Part shown: positions 1 to 10,573 of the stretch, in pieces | Layout of the letters: every line of letters starts with the position of its first letter | How positions within the stretch are numbered: the stretch's first letter is position 1 | Assembly (NCBI GenBank): GCA_032871835.1 | Contig: CM065300.1 | Span: 6,777,768 to 6,841,767 of the forward strand | Source: Dipteronia dyeriana | Taxonomy: Eukaryota; Streptophyta; Magnoliopsida; Sapindales; Sapindaceae | Direction: 5' to 3' | Length of the DNA stretch: 64,000 bases | Translations under genes and position numbers: made by a program | Notes under the pieces: generated by a model | Told to the model about the DNA's origin: nothing | Database searches by the model: none | What the model saw: only the letters and a program-made list of their open reading frames with translations

Positions 1-1054
1 GCTTGTTCTCCAATGAAGTTCTGTTGGAGTTACACGGCAACTTTGTTTCACATGTTCATTCTCACAGACTAGCGAGTTAGAACTCACGGTTTCTTCTATA
101 ATTATGGTGCGACTTCTTGTCGTGGGTATATTCTTACGGACCAGAGTGTTGGAACTTATAGAAGTCTTTGATATTGGGCTACGGGTCCCACAGTGATAAC
201 CTGCAGTGGTCTTCTTCTATATATATTTACCCACATTTGGAACAAACACCTTCCTTGAGGGACATTTGTCTGCAATTGGCTAAAACATATAAAAAAATGT
301 GAACATTTGTATAGCGATCATTTGATACTAAACGAATCAAAACGGGCAATAAAGGATTCGTTGATCACGCTTTCATAAAGGATATGACATGTGAAGACTC
401 CAAAGGCTTCATTATAAATACCAAACCATTTCTTAAAGAAGAGGGTCTTGTTTTTCTCAACCCATATGTGAAAGCTCTCTCAACATAGCTCAGCAATTCA
501 CTCCTTTCATCTATTGCAGTTCAACATTCCAGTAGAGATCGACCTAATCATTCTCAAATGCCGATCGACCCAGCCCTCGATCGACTTACATCGAGTCAAG
601 GAACCTTAGTGGTATCGATCTTCCAAAAGACATTGATATACAACATCGACCTACTCATCAATTGATCAACATCGAGTCTAGAAACCCTTCTCTGGATATC
701 GACTCATAAGTTCCATCGATATCCATTATCGATCCAGTCATACCAACAAATAGCTCGATCCAATATATCAAACACAACGATTTGTCATTTCTAACTTCTT
801 TCAATTTCAATTTACTCATCGAATCTCCCCAAGGGACACCCTTTCATGTGGTTCGTCACCGCTCTATTCTTTTCCTCGTTTTGCAGGTTGCCAGTGCTCA
901 TCTCGACGATTCAAATCAATTGTAGATTTGATTGACTACAAAGAGTTGAATGGTCTTTTGACATTGTAAGGAGCAGAGCTTTGGGCTTGGAGGCTGATTT
1001 TAGTGCTTTGCAAAATGAAACTAAAACGAGCATGAAGAGAATTATTGATTTGAT
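1..1054. other. Gene-free left edge with an ATCGA-rich patch
   Basis: I see no supportable exon or open frame here. From about 535 to 830 the motif ATCGA (with its complement TCGAT) recurs roughly a dozen times in about 300 bases, which is far more than an AT-rich background would give. The stretch just before 1055 has no LTR hallmark of its own. It could be a decayed element or the 3' part of something lying outside the window. Confidence 0.4.
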
Positions 1055-2197
1055 TGTTAGAAATTTTAGTTGGAATTTAAAATACAATAATTATATTTTA
1101 TTAATGTTAAAAATTGTTACCGTTGTTACTAAATGATGATTTTATGTGAGCAGTTATGTGACTGTTACAATGATTTTATTACAATAAATATTGGACCATT
1201 ATTTAGATTAATGGTATTGTTAATGATTATATTAATGTGCAATGGACAAATTTTGAATTCTAAATTATTGCCTTGGAAATCATATTGGTATGATTCTTAG
1301 AACATCGAATCCCCTCAAAGCAACCAAGAGAAATGAGAATATATATTCTAGTTGTTCTAGAATACTTTATTGGGAGTACATCCTTATAGTGTTAACAGGT
1401 CATTGAATGCTGGAGGTTAGAGCATCGTTTTTCCTTATTACACCAGGAAATTATCGTAGATAAGTGCAATCTAATCTTAAGGACAGTACTTTATCACACC
1501 TTGACCTGGAAGTTCTTGTGCTTATCGGAAAAATGAAAGAGTTTATCTTCATAAAGAACAAGAATGTTCTGTACTTGAAGGAAAAGAATTTATCCTTAAC
1601 ATGAAAATTTATCATAAATAGGAAATAGTATTTATGTGGAACAGGTAATTCTTGTACGTTTAGGAGTATGATTTTCTTTTATCTTAAACTCTCTGTAACT
1701 AGTATAAATAGACCTTGTAATTAGGTTATTGTGTGTCGAGTCAAAAGAAACATCATGTAACATCAGAGAGTGAAGAGAGTGGAGAGATCCGGGTGAGAGA
1801 CCCGTGGGAATATCCATTGAGGGACCAAAAGGAATATCAGTGGATCAAGTTAGAGATCTGTGGGTGATATTCAGGGGAGACCTAGGGGATATTGTGGGGT
1901 TCTTGGTGAGGATCTTGTGAGCGTGGTTTGGGGTTTGGGGTTTGGGGTTTGGGTGTGAGAGAGAATCCTGGAATATATGGTTGTAATAATTTATCATATA
2001 GTGGAATTTTCTCTGTCGTCCTGATGGCCCGTAGTTTTTTACCCGATTTGGGTTTTCCATATATATCTTATGTTGCGATTGGTTTATTTTCTCTCATCTA
2101 TTTTTCTGCTATTGACGTTATTAATTGCTATGAGTTATGGACTTATATTAGGCACGACGTTTCCGCATTCATCGGTTCAAAAATCATCCCCCAACAC
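1055..2197 (+). repeat. Probable 5' LTR of the degraded element
   Basis: It begins TGTTAGAAA at 1055. The end near 2197 (CCCCCAACA) is a guess from the CA terminus. It contains a TATA-like AGTATAAATAGACC at about 1699, suitable for an LTR promoter, and a G-rich (GGGGTTT)n run at 1925-1953. Confidence 0.55.
1925..1953 (+). repeat. (GGGGTTT)n G-rich tract
   Basis: Five G-runs (GG, GGGG, GGGG, GGGG, GGG) are separated by exact TTT spacers. This is a textbook potential intramolecular G-quadruplex on the plus strand, lying downstream of the LTR's TATA-like box. The unit resembles a telomere-type repeat, but a block this short inside an LTR is more likely element sequence than an interstitial telomere. 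Confidence 0.8.
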
Positions 2198-2967
2198 AAA
2201 GTTCATTATATTCATTAATAAGTGGAAGAATACTGTAATAATTTTTATTTTTTCCAGTCTTGCTCTAACTTGAAATTTCAATTTTATGCTAGCATTTAAA
2301 GGAAAATTGATCGTATCAACATATACTCATTCATTTTTGGTATTTTTCCTCTTGAGATTTTTAGGCATATGTAACAAAGTTGCTATTATATACCAAGTCA
2401 GCCATTCAAATTCCTAAATAAATGGCAAGTGATGAATGTGAAAAAACCAACAGCAACTAAAATTAAATATGTCCAAAATTAGAGCGAGTCAGAAGAGATA
2501 CTTTAGGACATATAAAATCCTAAGATTTGAGGATAAGTCGAAATTTACAATTCTCTGTTTTTGTTTTTTTTTTTTTTTTAGGAAAAATGGGAAACTTCAT
2601 AAAAGAAGGTCTGAAATCAAAGCATTACAAAAAAAAAAAAAAAAAAAAAGGGGGGAACACTGCCCCAAACTTGGACATCAAACCCAGAACAAGAAGCATG
2701 AGCTAGAGAATGTGCTACATTGTTCGCTGACCTCCGGACAAAACAAACTTTAAATTTACAATTCTAAGTTAAGTTGCTCATTAGAACTGAAGATTGAAAA
2801 AGATTACAAGGTTGATCTCAACCAAACCACAAACAAAATAAATATTCACCGGGCCTTGGAGAGTGTTTTGAAAATTATCTAAGTAACATAACTCGGTCTA
2901 CCATGGATTCCGAGTTGATTGCCTTAAGAGAATGCATATTTTGTTTTTTCCCATTAATGCTCACCCT

Positions 2968-3001
<34 letters not shown>

Positions 3002-3748
3002 CATGAATTTCAGGATACAATTATTAATGATGAGAAATTATTTGAAAAATTAATATTATATAGCATTGCTTGAATCTAGAAGTGTGCCCAAATAATTTAT
3101 GAATCATAATAAATTTGAATAATTTTCTGACAAAAACTAGGAGGTTAGTGGTTCAAACATTGAGGGTGATAAGACTATGCCTCGAACATAATGCAAGAGT
3201 GATGGTAACCCCACATATGTGATTGGAGATCCAGTGAAATAGGTTTATAGAGGTAACAACAAGTCACTTGTTGTCTTGTTGGCACTATCGCTTTAATATT
3301 TTATGAGTCTATCCCTATGACGAGATAATGCTTGTTGAAGTGAATGAGGTTGAGCTACATGCTTTTAAGGAACTCCATAGCCTAATTAATGAATATTGGT
3401 GTGTAAGAACTGCAATACACATTTGATGAAGGTTCACCTATATGAGTTTGGACTGAGTCGGTTTCTATGCGAGCTTAGGTAGGCATCCCTAAAGCACTCA
3501 TGAAAACAAACAAGGTACATGGTCATTAAAGCGCCACACATAACTAATTTAGAATTCAATTGATTGGACCTCTAATTCACATAAAATGGACATTGGTTCA
3601 TAGAAACTTTATGTTTTAACAAGTTCCTATGAAACACGATAAATTGTCAAATGGCTGGTTCATAGCTTGAAAGACACTGGTACATATTCATTCAATTTTA
3701 GTGATTTCTCTGGTAATTATTTGGTGTATTTTGAAATTTAAGGGGGGT

Positions 3749-4634
3749 TGTTAGAAATTTTATTTAGAATTTCAAAATACAATAATTATATTTTATTAAT
3801 TTTAGAAATTGTATTATTCTTACTAGATAATGATTTTATGTGAGCAATTGTGTGACCGTTACAACGTTTTCATTACAATAAATATTAGACCATTATTTAG
3901 ATTAATGGTATTGTTAATGATTAATGTGCAACAATCAGATTTCGAATTATAAATTATTGCATTGGAAATCATATTGGTATGATGTAGGGATGTCAATGGG
4001 ACAGGCCGAGTACAGGTTTTCTAATACCATCCTCAATACCAATTTGTATAAGAAATATTATCCAGGTGAATACCCACCTTAAAATAAATGGTGCGGGTAT
4101 ATGGATTCCCCATTAGAAGATTGGTTTTTTAATGTATTTTTTTAATGAGTTTTTGATGAAGATCGTATAAATATTATTGAATAATATGAAAATAATTGTG
4201 TGAGGGTATATTATATATAATGATCTGGAATGGAGTAGTGTTTCAATTATGGGAAAAAATAAGAGTGAAAATTATGTTAGTCATAGGGAAAAAAAATGAA
4301 GCAAAATTATGATTTCTGAAGACAATAGCCACGGTACTATTTTTTTTAGAGTTAATTCGAATACTACTTCGTATCCCACAGATCCCCGTACCAATATGTA
4401 ATTTTGACATCCCTAGTATGATTCTTAGAACACCAAATCCCCGCAAAGCAACCAAGAGGAATGAGAATATATATTCTAGGTGTTCTAGAATACTGTATTG
4501 GGAGTGCACCATTACGGTATTGACAGGTCATTGAATGATGAAAGTCAGAGCGTCGTTTTTCCTTATTGCACCAGGACGTTGTCCTAGAGGGGTGCAATTT
4601 GATCTTAAGTACGGTGTTTTAGCACACCTTAACC
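3749..4634 (+). repeat. Truncated 3' LTR, split by a hAT MITE
   Basis: It starts TGTTAGAAATTTT directly after the polypurine run and tracks the 5' LTR until about 4634, where the similarity stops. An unrelated 431-base insert sits at 3985-4415. Removing it restores co-linearity with the 5' LTR around GGTATGATTCTTAGAACA. Confidence 0.65.
3985..4415. mobile_element. Non-autonomous hAT MITE (TAGGGATGTCAA ends)
   Basis: The ends TAGGGATGTCAA and TTGACATCCCTA are perfect 12-base inverted repeats. They are flanked by GTATGATG (3977-3984) and GTATGATT (4416-4423), an 8-base target duplication with one mismatch. The undisrupted site is visible in the 5' LTR at about 1290. There is no coding capacity. 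TAGGGATG-type ends with 8-base duplications are typical of hAT elements. Confidence 0.85.
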
Positions 4635-4818
4635 TTAATCTACTTTCCCAACATCCATCTAATCCTCAAATTTTTCCAACATTTATAAATGTAGAAGAAG
4701 TCATGGAAGATAATTAATTAACACGAAGGGAGATAGATCGATGATGGTTAAAAAAGAAAGCATAATGGTATCAGTATTTATGAAGAGTTTTAGATATATT
4801 TTGTAGCCATAGGACTTA

Positions 4819-5579
4819 GGGGTCGTTTGCTCTTTTGTCTGAAGACTGAACAATCCTGAATTTTTCTAAAGACTGAATAGGGACTGAAATCTGAACTAGA
4901 ATAACATGTTTGTTTATTTTTTTCCTCACATCTAAATATATTGTCAACAAGTTTGTTTTTAAAAGTATAATTATCTGACAATAAGTAATTTTACACTTAT
5001 ACTCATATTAAACAATTATACATATAATATGAAATAAAAAATCTAAAAATAATAATTATATATGAACACTATGATTATGGTCTTCTTCTTTGATTACAAA
5101 CAAACTTCATTTTTACTAAGAAAAGAAAAGTTTTTTATTTCAAAAAATAAAATGAACAATAGGAAAACTCATACAAAACACAATATATATATATATATAC
5201 ACACACACACATACATCACCGTAATATCATAAAATAGTATTGATATTAAACACCAATATGAGAAGTAGAGTTCTTTTTTATTTTAAAGTTATTTAAAATA
5301 AGCAATATATTAAAATAAATATTTCTATACCATATATAATTATGATAAAATTGAAAACATGTTATATATGTGGATAGTATCGGAAGAAAAGATTTTGGAA
5401 TGCATTTAATGCAATTAAGTGATTTGCAATTAAGTGAAAAGTCATGATTTTTTACTTTTTATTTTAAGTTGTTTTTTGGTATTTTTAAGTTGTTTGAACA
5501 CTTAAAAAAACAAACAAAACATCTTAATAATTATGATTTAGATCCATTACGTTTTAAGTGGAAAAAAACAAACGACCGC
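4819..5579. mobile_element. Tourist-like (PIF/Harbinger) MITE
   Basis: Inverted ends GGGGTCGTTTG and CAAACGACCGC (one mismatch) are bounded on both sides by TTA (4816-4818 and 5580-5582), the usual PIF/Harbinger target duplication. The interior is AT-rich with short AT and CA dinucleotide runs near 5183-5212. No open frame is seen. Confidence 0.7.
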
Positions 5580-5692
5580 TTAGTTGCCAAACATGATTCA
5601 TATCTTTAAATTTTCTTCACTTATGGCTTAACAAACCGTCAACTTGATCTTTTAAGTCCCTTTTTGTTTGTATCAAAATAATTTGGAATTCA

Positions 5693-5918
5693 CCAATCAT
5701 GTGTTGGTGTGAGTGGTTCGGCGCTCTCATCCCTTAAGCAAGGTCGCGGGTTCAACCCCCCTTGTGAACGGAGCTACACATATTGGTAGCACTTTACTCC
5801 TTAGTAGGCCGACCCGGTGCGAGTCCGAATTAGTCGGGGTGTGGATAGGGCCGATTGCACCGTATGGTGGATCAGCCCCACCCGGAAACCGGATGGTGTA
5901 AACCAGAAAAAAAAAAAA
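5693..5918 (+). mobile_element. tRNA-derived SINE with target-site duplication
   Basis: A 226-base element is flanked by a perfect 10-base direct repeat TTGGAATTCA (5683-5692 and 5919-5928). It carries an A-box-like GTGAGTGGTTCGG near 5710 and a B-box-like GGGTTCAACCCC near 5749, the internal RNA polymerase III promoter of tRNA-derived SINEs, and ends in a 12-base A tail. It is GC-rich against its surroundings. A 62-codon open frame runs through it but is incidental. The intact duplication and tail suggest fairly recent insertion. Confidence 0.88.
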
Positions 5919-5928
5919 TTGGAATTCA

Positions 5929-7262
5929 TGTAATCCAATCTAAACTAAGAGAATATTAACCGTTAGTCTGTTACTAAAAATTATAAGTGAATTTGTTGGT
6001 TAATTTAATCGAAATGTGTACATACATGATCTGATTAATTACAAAAATGGGTAAGTGGTGTAACCCTTTCTTGTGCATTTTTTGTTTGTGTAGTTCCTAA
6101 GAAAGGAGACCGATGGTGAATTGAAGGCTTGAAGTAATGTGCTCATTGCTCAGTCAAGATCAAGGCTGTACAAGATGAAGGAAAATCAAATTGTTGGTGG
6201 ATTTCTAACAGAGGAAAAAAAAGGAAGAAATATTTCAGATTCTTGCAAGCCCAATAACAAAGCAAATTAACTCAAGCACAGCCCATTTCTTGGAGAGGTA
6301 TTCAAGGACTTGAGCCTGTGATAACAATTGGTCTAGATAGACAGGCTCTGGAATTGAAAATTATCAAGTGCAAACCCCGGCCATAATTAAATTAAGACCG
6401 AAGTTGTATAAACTCCATAGCGTTGTATTTCCATAGCGTTGTATTTGACCATATACAACTTTATATAACTTGTGTCATGACGTTATTATGTCCCGAGTAT
6501 GCATGTGAGAAAGTTCCATGTATCCTGCAATTTTAGTTCCATGATATCGAGCTAACATTAAAGATTGAAAAAAATTGTGGCTAAGATTACTATATCTATA
6601 TATATATCTGCCTGACTGCCAACAACTTTCTTGGCATGAAGTTGCAGCCCCACTTTGAAAGTAGTCTAAGAAATTGTCAATTTGAGTCAATTACAACTCA
6701 TCTGCTGATGAATCCACCTATCCACCGTTGCGGTTCTCACACAGTGTTGTTTTTCATGACTCTTGAAAGCCTGAACTAGTTCACCCACTTCAGAAGAATT
6801 GATCAACAACAGTAATAATATCTATCTATAAATGTATATCAACTAGTTTTTTTTCAAAATTAGATTGAAAATAAAAGAAAATCATAAAGGAAAGTTTACC
6901 AAAACTGAGAATGATGGGAACAAGATGGTTGGCTCATTTGAAAAGAAACAGTCAACAAGCACCCACAAGTCACTCACTTCTCCACAATTTTGGAGCAACA
7001 CATGAAATGTGTTGAAACGTCCCACATTCTTCAAAGGAGCCAAAAATGTGTGAACAAGAAACACATTCTTGCATATTTAATCGTCTCTAGTTTCCAATAT
7101 ATATATATATATATATATATAGATGAATGACATGCAAGAAACAATTCCCAACTTTTCTATTCTTCATGTTCTTTGCACCTCTTTATCTTCATTAAAGCCT
7201 CAATTTCAGGATCATTTACTTTTTGCAGGAGCGGCGAAGAAGAAGTTGTTTTGATCAAGAAA
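5929..7262 (+). promoter_or_regulatory. Upstream region of the NIP7-1 gene
   Basis: There is no coding exon here. A (TA)n tract at about 7100-7121 lies roughly 140 bases before the first in-frame ATG and could supply the TATA function, so transcription probably begins around 7130. The frame is open upstream of 7263 as far as 7173, but there is no ATG in that stretch. Nothing else is recognised in 5929-7100. Confidence 0.4.
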
Positions 7263-8538
7263 ATGAAACAGTACTGTTTCCAAGAGCAACCGTCTCCTGA
7301 TATATCAAACTGTGCATCAACCAGCAGCCAGTCCAAGGATGGTGATCATCAACAGACACGAGGCTCGAACACAATGTCGGAAAACAAAGATGTTCCATTG
7401 AGGAACTCTATTTTTCAATGTTTTTCTAATGAATTGGATCTAAACCCTGCACGTATGGTAAGAGAAATCCTCCTACCTTATACTACTGTTAGGCTCTTTC
7501 CTGCAAGTTTTAAACTTTTGACGTATATGCAGGTTATAGCAGAGATGGTAGGGACTTTCATTTTGATGTTTTGTGTCTGTGGGATCATGGCAAGCACACA
7601 GTTGATGAGAGGTGAAGTGGGTCTGATGGAATATGCAGCCACAGCAGGATTGACAGTAATTGTTGTGGTTTTCTGCACAGGACCTATCTCTGGAGCTCAT
7701 GTCAATCCTGCTGTTACAATAGCCTTTGCAATCTTTGAACATTTTCCATGGTCCAGGGTACTAGCTAGTACACCTAGATACCAACTTTTAATCTCTCTTC
7801 AGGATTTTTTTTCCCAAGTAGAGAAAAACCTGAAATCTTCATTTTTTTTTTCTTTGTATTTAACAGGTTCCGTTTTATGTATTGGCACAAACAGTGGGTT
7901 CTGTGTTTGGAACCTTTGTCGGAAAGTCAGTCTACGATGTAAAAACCGATCTTATGGCCACTCGCCCACTTCAAGGCTGTGTTTCTGCTTTCTGGGTCGA
8001 GCTCATCGCGACGTTTATCATTGTGTTTCTTGCTGCTGCATTGACAAAGGAAGCTCAATTTGTAAGCAGAATTTTTACTTCGAAATATTTCAATTATGCG
8101 ACTCAAATTTATCCTATCTTGAATCTTAAACACAACTGCAGGTAGGCAATTTATCAGGATTTGTAGTAGGTGTGGCAATTGGACTTGCAGTACTGATTAC
8201 AGGGTAAGTACTAAAACAAACAAAAGTATAAATCCAACACATACAAGTGTTGATTCGGATTCATCATCGATCTTTCCTGTTTTTTTTTTTTCCATTGCAG
8301 CCCTGTTTCAGGAGGATCTATGAATCCTGCAAGGTCATTAGGCCCTGCAATTGTTTCCTGGAATTTCAAGGACTTATGGATATATGTTACTGCCCCGGTA
8401 ATCGGGGCTGCTGCTGGTGCTTTTCTGCATCGTTTTCTCCGGCTGCAGCCCCGGCCTAGGCCTCGTTGTTCTTCGGCTGCTGCCGCCTCTCCTAACACCG
8501 ATCTACTTAGCCACTCTTTAGTGTTGTTTAGCAGTTAG
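7263..8538 (+). CDS. NIP7-1: Aquaporin NIP7-1-like, five exons, 304 residues
   Basis: Membrane channel of the nodulin-26-like intrinsic protein family. NIP7 members are boric-acid/metalloid channels expressed mainly in anthers. Exons are 7263-7457, 7533-7757, 7867-8061, 8142-8203 and 8301-8538, all with GT-AG borders and matching phases. The two NPA boxes are at residues 123-125 (GAHVNPA) and 234-236 (GGSMNPA). Counting from them gives the selectivity filter Ala103 (helix 2), Val222 (helix 5), Gly231 and Arg237. This A-V-G-R set is the NIP7;1 signature and differs from the W-V-A-R of NIP1 types. Tyr99 sits in helix 2 near the helix-2 filter residue, where NIP7;1 has a gating tyrosine. The N-terminus (about 60 residues) is polar and long. 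The C-terminus is Pro/Arg/Ala-rich and poorly conserved. The start is the first in-frame ATG. The gene looks intact. Confidence 0.93.
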
Positions 8539-8632
8539 TTAGTTAGTTTGAAGAAGATATAGATAGTTTGTGTATTGAACAACAACAGCTGCTTCAGGGC
8601 AAGCTGATTTGCATACCAAATTGTGGCACCTG

Positions 8633-8638
8633 AATAAA
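8633..8638 (+). terminator. Candidate poly(A) signal of NIP7-1
   Basis: AATAAA lies 95 bases after the stop codon, in an AT-rich context. Confidence 0.5.
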
Positions 8639-10157
8639 AATTCCTGAGAGGTGGAAATGTGAAATTTTATTATGAAACAGGATTGAATACAAGTATACAA
8701 ACACAGTGACATTATGTGATAGATCAAGATTGACTTAATTTTCTGCTTATTTTGAAATGGATTATATTAAATAAAAAACCCAAATAATTAGCAAACTTGA
8801 GCTTGGTAGATTTAAGTTTGACCGATTCGAGCCCACTAATTCAACCGATTAACTGAAACAAGAACTAACCGGACCTGGTTGGTCCACGAGGCCCTCGCTC
8901 AAGCCCGATCCAGTTAATCACGTATCCGGACACAAAGTAGTGTTGTAAATAACTAAATATTACTATTATATTATCTTTATCCGCTATCCGTTAAATCACA
9001 AAGCTTTAGAGTTATATTTCTGGTTGATATTGATCCCGATCCCACACCCACACCCGATTGATATTAGATTTTAAAAATAAAATAAAATTGGTATATATAA
9101 AACTCATCTAGACAGTGCTGATTATGGTTATGGACCCTACACATACTTACTGCCTCATTAAAAATTAAAAAAAAAAAAAAAAAAAAAGATGACCATACAT
9201 AATAAACTTGGAAGTGATAGTGGCAAGGCCACGTGTATACCACATTGGTGAATGAATTCTGATTAAATTCTTTTTCCAAACAGTGATGGAATGGGACCTC
9301 CTTGTTCTTCATCCAATAACCAATCTCTACTTTAGCATAGTGAGCCCATCATACACAATTTTTATGCAACTATTACCATATATGACCATTTTAATTTGAC
9401 ATGAAAGGAAGTATGTAGAAGGCATTCAAATTATTCTATTTAAGTTATACTTTACATATGATTAAAGAAAAAAACATGTGAAGTGTATAAAGAAATTAGT
9501 GATACTTCTTCACACACTCATCGAGTTTTACCATTTATATTGTATAAATATATATGAGAAGTTTTCTCTCTATAATTACGAGAGTGGTTACCTCTCAATT
9601 ATGATTATAAATATTCATGGCGTGAATAAGTAATAACCCATTTGATGTCAGTGTTCTAATTTAAAATAAAACATACCCACCAAAAACTTTGCTGTCGGTG
9701 ATCTGTTTAATGAGTTAATTTATATATATAAAAAAGGAGTTGATAGTTTTAAGACCCAAACAATCGGCAACCACTGGGATACATATAAAAAGACATGTAT
9801 TAAATCCCAAATGCCCAACTTTTTTATAAATTTTTTTTTAAAAAAAATATATGCAAATTCACAATGACTCATGACAAGTCGACAAATCCTCCTACCAACA
9901 CCCTGGATAGGCTGCAAGCCTTCTGTTTGGCATTTTCTGCCTTTTCATTGTCTTTCTGTTCTATTTAATTGTTTGATTAATCATTAATCCAAGAACAAAT
10001 TTTAAATAAACTCTATTTAAGTCTCATTTAGTGCGTAGTAGATCATTAGACCTTTTCAAATTTCAATCAACCATTTAATATCCAAATAAACATTGTTTTT
10101 AATCCATTATAGTAAGATTTTCACACAATTTCACTACATGTAGTGGTTCTTACTTCT
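8639..10157. other. AT-rich intergenic DNA
   Basis: No gene is seen. A patch at about 8940-9065 with CCGATCCCACACCCACACCCG resembles the interior of the TAGGGATG hAT family but lacks ends. The rest is low-complexity A/T runs. Confidence 0.4.
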
Positions 10158-10573
10158 TAGAGCATCTCTAAGGGGTTCCTAAACCCATTTAGCTAAAATA
10201 GTTAGTGAGGATTGATGGTTTTAAAGCATTCCAATGGGTTCTTTAAATGACTTCCTATTTTAGAGAACAACCGAATAATTTTCTAAATATAGGGAGCCAT
10301 TTCAAATTTCCTATCTTCTCTTTCTTATTTTAAAAATATTTTTAAACTAAGTTTTTTATTGAAAAAATGATATCAATTTTGTATTATTTATTTACTAATA
10401 ATATCAGTTTATTTGCTAAATTAAAATATTAAAATATTAAAATATTAATGATTAGTTATAATAGAGAGGATAATTTGAGTGATCTCATCAAATGTTGTTA
10501 GTTAAACTAGTTTTTTAGTTAAATTTTAAACTATTTAAACTGGTTTTTAGAAAACATGATCGGAGATGCTCTA
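10158..10573. mobile_element. MITE with TAGAGCATCTC ends
   Basis: The left end TAGAGCATCTCTAAGG and right end GATCGGAGATGCTCTA are inverted over about 11 bases. Weaker inner complementarity (AAACCCATTTAGC against the ACTGGTTTTTAG side) extends it. The element is about 416 bases and non-coding. No target duplication could be fixed, so the superfamily is open. Confidence 0.55.

Larger units (their letters stand above)
1055..4634 (+). mobile_element. Degraded copia-like LTR retrotransposon, internal coding region lost
   Basis: Two direct copies of an LTR-like sequence start with TGTTAGAAATTTT at 1055 and 3749. They stay alignable through landmarks such as GTGAGCA(G/A)TTATGTGAC-like and TTGTTCTAGAATACT-like segments. 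The second copy is preceded by a purine run ending in GGGGGG at 3741-3747, as expected of a polypurine tract. The interior (about 2200-3740) has no gag or pol reading frame, so the element is a shell that kept its LTRs and 3' untranslated part. I could not place a primer-binding site. The 3' LTR breaks off near 4634, so no target-site duplication can be tested. Copia is inferred from LTR style and is not proven. Confidence 0.65.

Noticed and set aside
1632..2753. Several open frames of 60-96 codons on both strands
   Set aside because: They lie in LTR or low-complexity sequence, overlap each other on both strands and show no domain or conserved motif.
7173..7262. N-terminal extension of the NIP7-1 frame by 30 residues
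   Set aside because: The frame is open but has no ATG before 7263; the extension would need a TTG start, which is not expected in a plant nuclear gene.
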